NCBI GenBank assembly: GCA_030156255.1
Contig: JASGMV010000027.1
Span: 1 to 50,334 of the forward strand
Length of the DNA stretch: 50,334 bases
Direction of reading: 5' to 3'
Origin: Desulfovibrionales bacterium
Lineage (GTDB): Bacteria; Desulfobacterota; Desulfovibrionia; Desulfovibrionales; Desulfovibrionaceae
Positions within the stretch are counted from its first letter, which is position 1. Each line of letters starts with the position of its first letter. Below the pieces are notes generated by a model that searched no databases, was not told where the DNA came from, and saw only the letters and a list, made by a program, of their open reading frames with translations. Positions 24,107-32,636 of the stretch are shown in pieces. The position numbers and the translations under genes are program-made.

Positions 24107-26347
24107 ATGCGACGGATTCGCGAGTTTTTATGGCCGCTGGCCATCACGTTGGCGGTGGCGGTCCTTACCACCTGGGCTTATGTGGAGCGGCCTTCGTACC
24201 TGGAGCTTCTGGAGTTGAAGGCCTACGATTTGCGCCTGCTGGCCCGGGGGCCCCTTGCTCCGACCGGACAGACGGCCATCGTCGCAATCGACGAAGAAAG
24301 CCTGGAGCGCGTGGGCCGTTGGCCTTGGGACCGGGACGTCATGGCCCGGTTGACCCGAAAGATCGACGCCCTGCATCCCAAGGCGGTGGGCTACGACATC
24401 AGCTTTTCCTACCCGCAGGCTTCAGCGGCGGGGGACGAACTGGTGCGGTTGGTCAAAGCGGCCAAGATCCAAGGGTTGTTTCCGATCACTCCGGCCTTTG
24501 TCCAATACCTCAAGCAGCGCATCCAGGCGACGCATTCCGACGGCCAGCTGGCCCTTGCCTTGGCCCAGGCCGAGCAGCCCCACGTTTTGGGCTATCATTT
24601 CGACCTGGCCCCGGAGTCCGCCCAGCGCGAGACTTCGGCCGCGAACACGCTGGACCGCGCCGCGAGGTATATCGGCGTCAAGCAGGTGGACGGCGCGGCG
24701 GGCGCCGATTTGAGCGCAACGCCCCGCGGATATCGGCCCAAGACGAACATTCCGCTTCTGGCCAAGCAGGCGTCGGCCCAAGCCTATTTCAACGTCCTGC
24801 CGGACAAGGACGGGACCATCCGCCGGTATCCGCTGGTCATGGACTTCGAGGGAAAGCATTATCAACCTTTGGCCGCGGCGATGTTCGGCTACGCCTTGCC
24901 GCGGGCGATGCCCGTTCTGCTCGTCACCGGGCACGGAATGATCGGCGTGCAGTGGGACCGGCACGTGGTGCGCACGGACGAGGCCGGCCGCATGCTGGTC
25001 AACTATCTCGGTCCGGCGGGGACCATCGTCCACGTTCCGGCCTGGAAGATTCTCGACGGGACGGCGGACCCCGGCGTTCTCGAGAACCGCTACGTGCTGG
25101 TCGGGGTGACGGCGCCCACCGTGTACGACCTGCGGGTGACGCCGGTGGGCGTGGCCTATCCGGGCCTGGAGATTCACGCCACGGTGCTGGAGAACATGCT
25201 GTCGCAGAACTTCATCGTCCGGCCCGGCTGGGCGCCGCTTTTCGACATTGCGGCCATTTGGGTTTTCAGCCTGGCGACGCTGGCGTTCTTGTGGCGAATG
25301 CGCCCGTTGTTGTCCGTTCCGGCCTTTTTCGTTCTCGCCGGGCTGTTCATTTGGTGCAACCAGTACTTTTTCACGGTCAAGCAGTTCTGGCTGGGGCTCA
25401 TCTATCCTCTTATGGCCTTCCTCGGGTCCTATCTGCTGCTCATCGCCTATCGCTTCATGTTCTCGGACCGGCAAAAGAAGCAGATCAAGAGCGCCTTCAG
25501 CAAATATCTGGACCCCGGGGTGGTGGACCAGGTGACGGAGGACCCGCAACGGCTCGCTCTTGGCGGGGAGAAGTGCGTGCTCAGCGTGCTGTTCAGCGAC
25601 ATTCGCGGATTCACCTCCATTTCGGAGTCCTTGAGCCCGGATGCGCTGGTCAAGTTGCTCAACGATTACTTGACCGAGATGACGGAGATCGTCATGGGCA
25701 ACCGCGGGCTTTTGGACAAATACATCGGCGACGCGGTGATGGCCGTGTACGGGGCGCCGCTGCACTATCCGGAGCACGCCGAGGAGGCTTGCCGCAGCGC
25801 GCTGCTCATGATGGAGAAGCTTCGGGAGATCAACGAGGCCGGCCGCCAGCGGGGGGCGCCTCCCCTGGCCATCGGCGTCGGGATCAACACCGGAGAGGTC
25901 GTGGCCGGGAACATGGGCTCCCACCAGCGGTTCGATTATACGGTCATGGGCGACAACGTGAATCTAGCCTCCCGGCTGGAGGGGTTGACCAAGGCGTACG
26001 GCGTGGGGGTGCTGATCAGCGCCTCCACCCAGGCCATGGTTTCGGAAATTTTCTGGACCCGGACCATCGACCTGGTGCGGGTCAAAGGCAAGAAGGAGGC
26101 CGTGGAGATTTTCGAACTGCAAGCGGAGATCACCAAGCCCCAACCTTTGCAGCACATGCCCGAGTATCTGGAGATGGTGGAGGCCTACCGCCAAGGCCGT
26201 TTTCAGCAGGCCCTGGAGTTGTCCGAGGCCTTGACGAGCGAACATCCGGAGGACAAAGTCTGTTTTGTCTATCTTGAGCGGCTCAGAGTTCTGGCGGCCG
26301 ATCCTCCTCAGAACTGGGACGGCGTGTATACGTTTACGACAAAATGA
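24107..26347 (+). CDS. CHASE2-sensor adenylate/guanylate cyclase (class III)
   Basis: The 746-residue protein begins with one membrane helix (residues 9-25). A large extracytoplasmic CHASE2 domain follows to about 375 (AIVAIDEESLERVGRWPWDRDVMARL, AVGYDISFSYPQ, YPGLEIHATVLENML), then three more helices (about 378-450) and a class III cyclase domain from about 488. Metal-binding Asp residues are in FSDIRGFTS and IGDAVMAVYG; GINTGEVVAGNMGS and YTVMGDNVNLASRLEG are also conserved. It probably makes cAMP in response to a periplasmic signal; cGMP cannot be excluded. It may serve the cNMP-binding channel at 1371, though that gene is in another operon. The start at 24107 is preceded by GCGAGG. Confidence 0.93.
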   Translation: MRRIREFLWPLAITLAVAVLTTWAYVERPSYLELLELKAYDLRLLARGPLAPTGQTAIVAIDEESLERVGRWPWDRDVMARLTRKIDALHPKAVGYDISFSYPQASAAGDELVRLVKAAKIQGLFPITPAFVQYLKQRIQATHSDGQLALALAQAEQPHVLGYHFDLAPESAQRETSAANTLDRAARYIGVKQVDGAAGADLSATPRGYRPKTNIPLLAKQASAQAYFNVLPDKDGTIRRYPLVMDFEGKHYQPLAAAMFGYALPRAMPVLLVTGHGMIGVQWDRHVVRTDEAGRMLVNYLGPAGTIVHVPAWKILDGTADPGVLENRYVLVGVTAPTVYDLRVTPVGVAYPGLEIHATVLENMLSQNFIVRPGWAPLFDIAAIWVFSLATLAFLWRMRPLLSVPAFFVLAGLFIWCNQYFFTVKQFWLGLIYPLMAFLGSYLLLIAYRFMFSDRQKKQIKSAFSKYLDPGVVDQVTEDPQRLALGGEKCVLSVLFSDIRGFTSISESLSPDALVKLLNDYLTEMTEIVMGNRGLLDKYIGDAVMAVYGAPLHYPEHAEEACRSALLMMEKLREINEAGRQRGAPPLAIGVGINTGEVVAGNMGSHQRFDYTVMGDNVNLASRLEGLTKAYGVGVLISASTQAMVSEIFWTRTIDLVRVKGKKEAVEIFELQAEITKPQPLQHMPEYLEMVEAYRQGRFQQALELSEALTSEHPEDKVCFVYLERLRVLAADPPQNWDGVYTFTTK

Positions 26348-26481
26348 CCAGCTGGGGTGTTCTCCGAAACCTTGCCGGCTGCGCGTTCTTTTGTTACGGT
26401 TGCAACCGCTGGAGATTGCGGTGATAGGGGCCGTGTGATCATTATAAGTTAGTGCCCTATATATTTTATAAGGAATATTTC

Positions 26482-27288
26482 GTGTCGCAAGACAAATCGA
26501 CTCTCTCCACGCCAGTGGCCGCCCTTGGGCGCGTAACTCTGGCCGTGCTTGCGCGGCTGGGGGACATGTTCCTTTTTTTCCTGGAGAGCTTGGCGCTGAT
26601 CTTTTCGTCGCCGAGCCAGTTCCCCAAAGCGGTGCGGCAGACGTATTTCATCGGCGTCGGGTCGGTCTTGCTGATTTTGTTGATCGGGCTGTTTACCGGC
26701 ATGGTGATGGGGTTGCAGACCTATTACGCGCTGTCCAAGTTCGGATCGGAGGGTTTTCTGGGCGCGGCCGTAGCCTTGGCCGTGGTGCGGGAGCTCGGGC
26801 CTGTTCTTGCGGCGATCATGGTGACCGGCCGGGCAGGGTCCAGCATGACCGCCGAGATCGGCGTCATGCGCATCTCGGACCAGGTGGACGCCCTGGAGGT
26901 CATGGGGATCAACCCCGTCAGCTACCTCGTCAGCCCCAAGCTTGCGGCCTGCCTGGTGAGTTTTCCCATTTTGACCACGTTTTTTGACCTCATCGGCATT
27001 GTGGGCGGCTATGTGACCGGCGTTGCGCTGATGGGCGGGAACGCCGGCGTATATATTTCCAGAGTCCAGGACTCCATCGAATGGGGCGATGTCTGGGTGG
27101 GATACGTCAAGGCCCTGGTCTTCGGGGCCATTGTCTGCACGGTCTGCTGCTACAAGGGCTATTATACGCATCTTCAGCAGGACCTGGCCGGTCCGGAGGG
27201 CGTCAGCAGCTCCACGACCCAGGCGGTGGTCCTGTCCTCCGTGCTGATTTTGTTGTCGGACTACCTTTTGACCTCCATCTTTTTATAG
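26482..27288 (+). CDS. mlaE: MlaE-type phospholipid ABC transporter permease
   Basis: The 268-residue integral membrane protein has the MlaE core (LIGLFTGMVMGLQTYYALSKFG, VVRELGPVLAAIMVTGRAGSSMTAEIG, MRISDQVDALEVMGINPV). It is the permease of the Mla system, moving phospholipids between outer and inner membranes to keep lipid asymmetry. The GTG at 26482 has AAGGA eight bases upstream; an in-frame GTG at 26452 has none. It is first in a tightly packed operon with mlaF, mlaD, mlaC and mlaA. Confidence 0.94.
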   Translation: MSQDKSTLSTPVAALGRVTLAVLARLGDMFLFFLESLALIFSSPSQFPKAVRQTYFIGVGSVLLILLIGLFTGMVMGLQTYYALSKFGSEGFLGAAVALAVVRELGPVLAAIMVTGRAGSSMTAEIGVMRISDQVDALEVMGINPVSYLVSPKLAACLVSFPILTTFFDLIGIVGGYVTGVALMGGNAGVYISRVQDSIEWGDVWVGYVKALVFGAIVCTVCCYKGYYTHLQQDLAGPEGVSSSTTQAVVLSSVLILLSDYLLTSIFL

Positions 27289-27300
27289 GAGCAGCAATCC

Positions 27301-28131
27301 GTGCCGTCCGTTCCTGACATTCGCCTGGAGAATCTGACCGTGGGCTACGAGGGCAAGGCCGTGGTTTCGGATATCGACGTGGTGTTGCCGGGCGGCAGGA
27401 TTTCGGTCATTCTGGGCGGGTCGGGCAGCGGAAAATCCACCTTGCTTCGGCACATCCTGCGCCTGGAGGAGCCTATCGCCGGCACGGTGTGTTTCGGCGA
27501 CCACGATATTTGCCGGCTCTCCAAGCGGGACATGCATTGCATCAAACAGCGGATCGGCGTGCTCTTCCAGGACGGGGCGCTGCTGGGGTCCCTGACGTTG
27601 GCCGACAACGTGGCCTTGCCCCTCAGAGAGCACACCCGGCTCTCCAGGAAGCGCATTCAGGAGATCGTCGAAGGCAAACTCGCCCTGGTGGGGCTGGAGA
27701 AATTTCTGGATTATTATCCCAACGAACTTTCGGGGGGCATGCGGAAGCGGGCCGGTTTGGCGAGAGCCATGGTCATGGACCCCGCCATTTTGTTTTGCGA
27801 CGAGCCCACCTCGGGGCTGGATCCGGTCACCGCGGCCGATTTGGACCAACTGCTGCTTGAAATGCACCGAACCTTCGGCATGGGCATGGTGGTGGTCAGC
27901 CATGATCTGGCCAACATGCGCGCCATCGCCGATTTCGTTATGGTGCTGGGCGACGGCAGGGTGCTGTTTCAGGGAACCAGACAGGAGCTCGAGTCCGTGG
28001 ACGATCCTTATTTGCGAAGATTTCTGGACCGCAAGGCCGAGGAGCGCCAGGGCCCCCGCGTCGGGGAGACGGCGGTGGACGCCTCGGTCATGAAGGTGGA
28101 TTGCTCCCGCTACTGGTCCATGGGGAAGTAA
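27301..28131 (+). CDS. mlaF: MlaF-type ABC transporter ATPase
   Basis: The 276-residue ATPase has Walker A GGSGSGKSTLLRHI, signature ELSGGMRKRAGLARA and Walker B AILFCDEPTSGLDPV, the standard MlaF form. It powers the MlaE permease. GTG start with GGAG upstream, 12 bases after mlaE. The C-terminal 30 residues extend past the ATPase core. No MlaB (STAS) gene was seen in the operon. Confidence 0.94.
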   Translation: MPSVPDIRLENLTVGYEGKAVVSDIDVVLPGGRISVILGGSGSGKSTLLRHILRLEEPIAGTVCFGDHDICRLSKRDMHCIKQRIGVLFQDGALLGSLTLADNVALPLREHTRLSRKRIQEIVEGKLALVGLEKFLDYYPNELSGGMRKRAGLARAMVMDPAILFCDEPTSGLDPVTAADLDQLLLEMHRTFGMGMVVVSHDLANMRAIADFVMVLGDGRVLFQGTRQELESVDDPYLRRFLDRKAEERQGPRVGETAVDASVMKVDCSRYWSMGK

Positions 28132-28141
28132 AGGAACAGCG

Positions 28142-28588
28142 ATGAAGTATGGAAAAGAAACCTGGGTAGGCCTTTTCGTGCTGGTCGGCGTCGTCGCCAT
28201 CGGCTATTTGAGCATCCAATTGGGCGACTTGCGAATATTCAGCAAGGATCATTACATGCTTAAGGCCGCGTTTTCCGACGTTTCCGGTCTCAAGCAAGGC
28301 GCTCCGGTGGAAATTTTCGGGGTCCCCGCCGGGTACGTGGGCGCCATCTCCTTGAACATGGACAAGCAACGGGCCGACGTGGAGCTTTTTCTCAACAAAG
28401 CCATCGTGCTGCACGATGACTGCATTGCGTCGGTAAAGACAAGCGGCCTGATTGGCGATAAATACATCAAAATCAAACCCGGCGGGTTCGGCGAAACGCT
28501 CAAACCCGGGGACACCATTTTCGATACGGAATCTTCTTTGGATCTTGAGTCCCTGATCGGGAAATACGCTTTTGGCGGAACGGAGTAG
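28142..28588 (+). CDS. mlaD: MlaD-type MCE-domain substrate-binding protein
   Basis: The 148-residue protein has one N-terminal membrane helix (residues 8-26) and a single MCE domain (FSDVSGLKQGAPVEIFGVPAGYV, VKTSGLIGDKYIKIKPGG). It forms a hexameric ring on the inner-membrane complex that hands lipids to MlaC. It is shorter than the E. coli protein (183 residues), mainly at the C-terminus. It lies 10 bases after mlaF with AAGGA upstream. Confidence 0.95.
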   Translation: MKYGKETWVGLFVLVGVVAIGYLSIQLGDLRIFSKDHYMLKAAFSDVSGLKQGAPVEIFGVPAGYVGAISLNMDKQRADVELFLNKAIVLHDDCIASVKTSGLIGDKYIKIKPGGFGETLKPGDTIFDTESSLDLESLIGKYAFGGTE

Positions 28589-28594
28589 GTGGTC

Positions 28595-29257
28595 ATGAGG
28601 AATGCAAGCTTGTTTTTCGCCGCCCTCCTTTTGGGAGTGGCGATGTTGTCCGCCTCGTCGGCCTCGGCCGACGAAGCCCAGCAGGCGTTGGAGCCGTCCA
28701 TCACCGAGATACTCTCCATCTTGGCGGACCCCCAGTACAAGGACTCTTCGAAGGCCGGAGAGCAGAAAGAGCGCCTCGAGAAAGTCATCCTGGATATGGT
28801 GGACTTCAAGTTGTTCACCGCCCTGGCCATGGGAAAGGCCGCCTGGATACAGTTTTCTCCCGAGCAGCAGAACCGGCTGGTGGACGCCTTCACGCAGATC
28901 ATGGAGAACAAGTACCTGGACAACATCAGGAAGTACACCAACGAGAAGGTGGAGTACCTGCGGGAGGATGTGTCGCCCAATGGCAATAAGGCGAGGATCG
29001 AAACCGCGATCGTCGGCGCCAAGTCCGGGCAGGTGCCGGTGACCTACAGCTTGTACAAGAACCGCAAGACCGGCCGCTGGCTCGTTTACGACCTGACTGT
29101 CGAGGGCATCAGCATGTTGAGCAACTGGCGCACGCAGTTTGCGGAGGCTATGAAGAAAATGTCGCCGAATGAACTGGTCGAAAGAATGGAAAAGCAAGCC
29201 CGTGGTGAGGAAGATGTCTTCCCTGAGCAGGCGCCGGCGGCTAGGGAGAGTCGGTAG
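28595..29257 (+). CDS. mlaC: MlaC-type periplasmic phospholipid-binding protein
   Basis: The 220-residue protein starts with a signal peptide (hydrophobic residues 5-20, cleavage likely after SASA). The MlaC/Ttg2D domain follows (VILDMVDFKLFTALAMGKAAW, FTQIMENKYLDNIRKYTNE, GRWLVYDLTVEGISMLSNWR). It ferries lipids between MlaA and MlaFED. The ATG at 28595 was chosen because it is closest to the mlaD stop; a GTG at 28589 is an alternative. Confidence 0.93.
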   Translation: MRNASLFFAALLLGVAMLSASSASADEAQQALEPSITEILSILADPQYKDSSKAGEQKERLEKVILDMVDFKLFTALAMGKAAWIQFSPEQQNRLVDAFTQIMENKYLDNIRKYTNEKVEYLREDVSPNGNKARIETAIVGAKSGQVPVTYSLYKNRKTGRWLVYDLTVEGISMLSNWRTQFAEAMKKMSPNELVERMEKQARGEEDVFPEQAPAARESR

Positions 29258-29259
29258 CC

Positions 29260-30138
29260 ATGTTTCGATACGCCATGTCTTTTCTCGGTTTGGCTTTGGC
29301 GTTGGCCCTTGCGCTTTGCCCGAACGCGGCCAGAGCGTCTGGTCCGGAAAACCAGGCGGCCCTGGCGGCCGCCAATGAAATTCCGGGAAGCAGCCAAGCT
29401 TTGGGGCAAGAAGGCTCGGACAGCTCCACCTTTGGCGCCGAAGAGCCCAATGTGGAGGACGACAGCCAGCAACCCATCGCGGACGACGTCTGGGGCGAAT
29501 TCGAAGGCGACGTCAAGGTCGAGAACACGCCGGACCCGTTGCAGCCTTGGAACGAGGCAATGTTCGAGTTCAACGACTACCTCTACTACTACGCCCTGAA
29601 GCCCGCGGCCCAGGCGTGGAAGTTCGTGGTTCCCGAAAAGCCCCGGCGCTGGGTGTCCAATTTTTTCAACAACCTCGCAAGTCCTGTGCGTTTCGCGAGC
29701 TGTTTGCTGCAAGGCAAGTTTTTTGAGGCCGGGGTGGTCTTTTCAAGATTTGTCGGCAACACCGCCTTCGGCCTTGGCGGCCTCGCAGACGTTACGAGCG
29801 ATCTGAAGCCGACGCGGAAAATATCGACCACGGACGAGGACTTTGGGCAAACCCTTGGAATCTGGGGCTTCTCCAATGGCCCATACATCGTCTGGCCGGT
29901 GATCGGCCCCTCCACGATTCGCGACTCGGTGGGTTACGCCGGAGACTCTTTTCTGGACCTCAGCTGGTATCTGGAAGTCGAACTGTGGCAGAACATTCTG
30001 ATCAAGACAGGACAGACCATCAACGACACTTCCCTGCGGCTGGGAGAATATGAAGCCTTGACCGAGGGCGCCGTGGATCCCTACGCCGCAGTGCGCGACG
30101 CCTACATGAAGTTCAGGGCCAAGCAGCTTTCGGAATAG
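29260..30138 (+). CDS. mlaA: MlaA/VacJ-family outer-membrane lipid transport protein
   Basis: The 292-residue protein has an N-terminal signal segment, an acidic linker (about 45-95) and the MlaA domain from about 95 (DPLQPWNEAMFEFNDYLYYY, LASPVRFASCLLQGKF, FVGNTAFGLGGLADV, EDFGQTLGIWGF, YIVWPVIGPSTIRDSVG). It extracts phospholipids from the outer leaflet. E. coli MlaA is a lipoprotein; here the only cysteine in the signal (LALC) lacks a small residue before it, so cleavage by signal peptidase I after ARA seems likelier. It follows mlaC by 2 bases. Confidence 0.93.
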   Translation: MFRYAMSFLGLALALALALCPNAARASGPENQAALAAANEIPGSSQALGQEGSDSSTFGAEEPNVEDDSQQPIADDVWGEFEGDVKVENTPDPLQPWNEAMFEFNDYLYYYALKPAAQAWKFVVPEKPRRWVSNFFNNLASPVRFASCLLQGKFFEAGVVFSRFVGNTAFGLGGLADVTSDLKPTRKISTTDEDFGQTLGIWGFSNGPYIVWPVIGPSTIRDSVGYAGDSFLDLSWYLEVELWQNILIKTGQTINDTSLRLGEYEALTEGAVDPYAAVRDAYMKFRAKQLSE

Positions 30139-30140
30139 CC

Positions 30141-30620
30141 GTGCTCGTCGCCGTCATCTCGGATACGCATTCCGGCCGCCCCACGCCTTGGTTTCGGCGC
30201 GTCTACGACGAACGATTGGCCGGAGCGGACCTCTTGATTCATTGCGGGGATATGGTGGGGCTGGAGATGTACCACTTCCTCCTGCAGCACCCGCGTCTGC
30301 TGGCGGTCCACGGGAATACCTGCGAATGGCGGGTGCGGGAGGAGCTGGGGCCTACGGCCTCGGCCACCCTGTGCGGGCTGCGGGTCGCCGTGACGCACGG
30401 CTGGGGCGATAGAGCCGGAACCCCGGACCGGGTGGCCCGGGCCCTTGGCGCCGACCATGACCTTGTCTGCTACGGGCACACCCATACGCCGGACTGGTCC
30501 GTCAGGGGCGAAGTTCTCTTGTTGAACCCCGGCAGCCTGCAGGAATCTTCCCCGTCCATGGCCCTGTTGACGCTCAAGAACGGCGCCAAGCCCCAGTGTG
30601 AATTTATCCAGCCTTCTTGA
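30141..30620 (+). CDS. Small metallophosphoesterase, YfcE/MJ0936 family
   Basis: The 159-residue protein has the calcineurin-like motif set: SDTH (Asp8, His10), HCGDM, HGNTCEW, VTHGW and GHTHTPDW. Relatives hydrolyse phosphodiesters with two bound metals, but the natural substrate is often unknown. GTG start 2 bases after mlaA, so it is very likely the last gene of the mla operon. A link to lipid transport is only positional. Confidence 0.92.
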   Translation: MLVAVISDTHSGRPTPWFRRVYDERLAGADLLIHCGDMVGLEMYHFLLQHPRLLAVHGNTCEWRVREELGPTASATLCGLRVAVTHGWGDRAGTPDRVARALGADHDLVCYGHTHTPDWSVRGEVLLLNPGSLQESSPSMALLTLKNGAKPQCEFIQPS

Positions 30621-30634
30621 CCGGCGTCGCCGCC

Positions 30635-30683
30635 GATAAAAAAGCCCCGCCGTCCGGAAACTGGACGGCGGGGCTTTTTTATC
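30635..30683. terminator. Bidirectional intrinsic terminator
   Basis: Perfect 21-bp arms GATAAAAAAGCCCCGCC.../...GGCGGGGCTTTTTTATC surround a 7-base loop, with a run of T on both strands. It ends the mla operon from the left and the ppiD/acn operon from the right. Confidence 0.95.
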
Positions 30684-30719
30684 GGGTCGACGGACTGCTC
30701 GGCAAGGATCCCAAGCGCT

Positions 30720-32615
30720 CTATTGAAGCATGTCCGGTTGGACAACCTGGATATCCGATTTGTCGCGCACTTCCGTGAGGAAGGCTGCGACCACCTCCCG
30801 TTGCATCTGGTCGCTCAACGTGTCGGTCCAGCGCTCTTTTTGCGCGTCCCAATCCTCTGCGGAAGCAGGGACCATGCGGTCCAGCTTGGCGATGACCGCG
30901 CCGGAGTTCATCTCGTAGGCTTCCGGCAGCCACGCGCCGACCTTGGCGTCGAACGCCTCGCCGGCAAGGAGGGGGCTTGCGCCCAATCCCGGGATGAAGC
31001 CCTTTCTTCCGAAAGGCTCGCTGGTTTGGATTTTGGCGCTCAGGGCCTTCAGTTCCTTGGGCGCCTGGGCGGGGTCCTGGAGTCGCTTGAGCGCTGCGCG
31101 GGCCTGCTCCAGAGCCAGGGCCTGGGCCTTGTCGGTCTGCAGCCTCTTCTCCACGGCGCCCCGCACATCCGCCAGCGGCTGGACGCTCTCCGGGTTTTCC
31201 GTGATCTTTTCGGCCAGCAGGTAACCGTCCTCAATGGCCAACGGGGTGTCCGCGATCATGCCGACCGGGCGGTTGAACAAGGTTTGGGCCGCTTCTTCCG
31301 TCATGCCGAAAGCGTTGCGAAGCGTCTGCAGGTCGGCCAAATCGCTTTGCTTGACCCGGAGGTCCAGGTTTTTGGCGATATCCTCAAGCTTTGCGCCGGC
31401 CGAGGCCTGCTCCATGGCTTTGTCGAGCAGGGCGGTCACCCGGTCGGAGGCCTGCTCTTCCGCGAGGATGTCCCGGATTTCGTTGCGAACTTTTTCCAAG
31501 GGCGACACGCCCTCGGGCTCGTGCTCTTCGATTTTGATGAGATGCCATCCGAAACGAGTGCGCACGGGGTCGCTGATTTGGCCCGGCTGCAGTTCAAAGG
31601 CGGCGTCCTCAAAAGGCTTGACCATTTGGCCGCGGGTCATCCAACCGATCTCGCCGCCCCGCTCGGCCGAAGGGCCGTCGGAGTTCTTCTCGGCGATCTT
31701 GGCGAAGTCCGCGCCTATTTTAAGGCGAGCGAGCAGCTTTTCAGCCTTTTCTTTCGCTTTTTGGACGTCCTGCGGCGAGGCGTCCTCATCCACCGCGATC
31801 AGAATGTGGCGGACCTTGACGGACTCGGGATGAGTGAACTGCGCCTGATGCGTCTCGTAATAGGCCTTGATGTCCTCGTCGGGAATGGTCTCGGAGGAGG
31901 CCAGATCTTCCGGCGTGAAGGAGAGGTAGTTGATCTGGATTTGCGCCGGCTTGACGAAAAGCTCCTGGTTGTTCTGGTAGAATTCGGTGATTTCTTCGTC
32001 CTTGACGGCCGTTTTGTCCAAAAACTCCTTGGCGTCGAACAGGACGTACTCAACGACCGCCTTTTGGAGCAGGTAGTCGTAAAGGTTGCGCGCCTGGGCG
32101 TCGGTCGCAATCCCGGGCAGGCCGAGATAGGACATGAGCCGCTGGACCACGTAGTCCTGGCGCATGGAGTTTTCGAACTGCGGCGCACTTTGTCCTTCCT
32201 GGGCCAGAACGGCCTTGTAGCGGTCGAAGTCGAAGCGCCGGTCTTCATTCTGGAAGGCGGGAATGCTCTGGATCACTTGCCGGATTTCGGTTGCGGAAAC
32301 GTCCAGTCCGAGCGATTGGGCCTGCTGCTCCATCAACCGCGTGTTGATCAAACGGGCGAGAACCGCCTGCTTGAATTGCGCCTTTTTGAGGTCTTCGCTG
32401 GTTACTTGCGGACTTTGCGCTTTCAGCCGTCGCAACGACTGGTCGTAAGCGTGGCCGAATTCACGCACGGTGATGGGCTCCTCATTCACGTAGGCGACAA
32501 CATTGTCGTTCTTCGCGGTGAAGTTGACTCCCCACGCCACGAAGACAATGATAATCAGCCCGAAGATGATTTTTACGAGCCATCCGCTGGCGTGTTTGCG
32601 CATGAGGTCGAGCAT
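30720..32615 (-). CDS. PpiD-type periplasmic folding factor (SurA N-domain plus parvulin domain)
   Basis: The 631-residue protein is anchored by an N-terminal membrane helix (residues 12-30). It has a SurA_N-like helical region (VVAYVNEEPITVREFGHAYDQSLRRL), a parvulin peptidyl-prolyl isomerase domain at about 268-365 (VRHILIAVDEDASPQD, GGEIGWMTRGQMVKPFEDAAF, GWHLIKIEEHEPEG), and a long C-terminal region. This is the PpiD layout: an inner-membrane chaperone near SecYEG assisting exported proteins. It lies 21 bases after the aconitase gene and probably shares its transcript; the pair has no known functional link. Confidence 0.93.
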   Translation of the reverse strand: MLDLMRKHASGWLVKIIFGLIIIVFVAWGVNFTAKNDNVVAYVNEEPITVREFGHAYDQSLRRLKAQSPQVTSEDLKKAQFKQAVLARLINTRLMEQQAQSLGLDVSATEIRQVIQSIPAFQNEDRRFDFDRYKAVLAQEGQSAPQFENSMRQDYVVQRLMSYLGLPGIATDAQARNLYDYLLQKAVVEYVLFDAKEFLDKTAVKDEEITEFYQNNQELFVKPAQIQINYLSFTPEDLASSETIPDEDIKAYYETHQAQFTHPESVKVRHILIAVDEDASPQDVQKAKEKAEKLLARLKIGADFAKIAEKNSDGPSAERGGEIGWMTRGQMVKPFEDAAFELQPGQISDPVRTRFGWHLIKIEEHEPEGVSPLEKVRNEIRDILAEEQASDRVTALLDKAMEQASAGAKLEDIAKNLDLRVKQSDLADLQTLRNAFGMTEEAAQTLFNRPVGMIADTPLAIEDGYLLAEKITENPESVQPLADVRGAVEKRLQTDKAQALALEQARAALKRLQDPAQAPKELKALSAKIQTSEPFGRKGFIPGLGASPLLAGEAFDAKVGAWLPEAYEMNSGAVIAKLDRMVPASAEDWDAQKERWTDTLSDQMQREVVAAFLTEVRDKSDIQVVQPDMLQ

Positions 32616-32636
32616 GGCGATTCCTTGCGGTTAACG

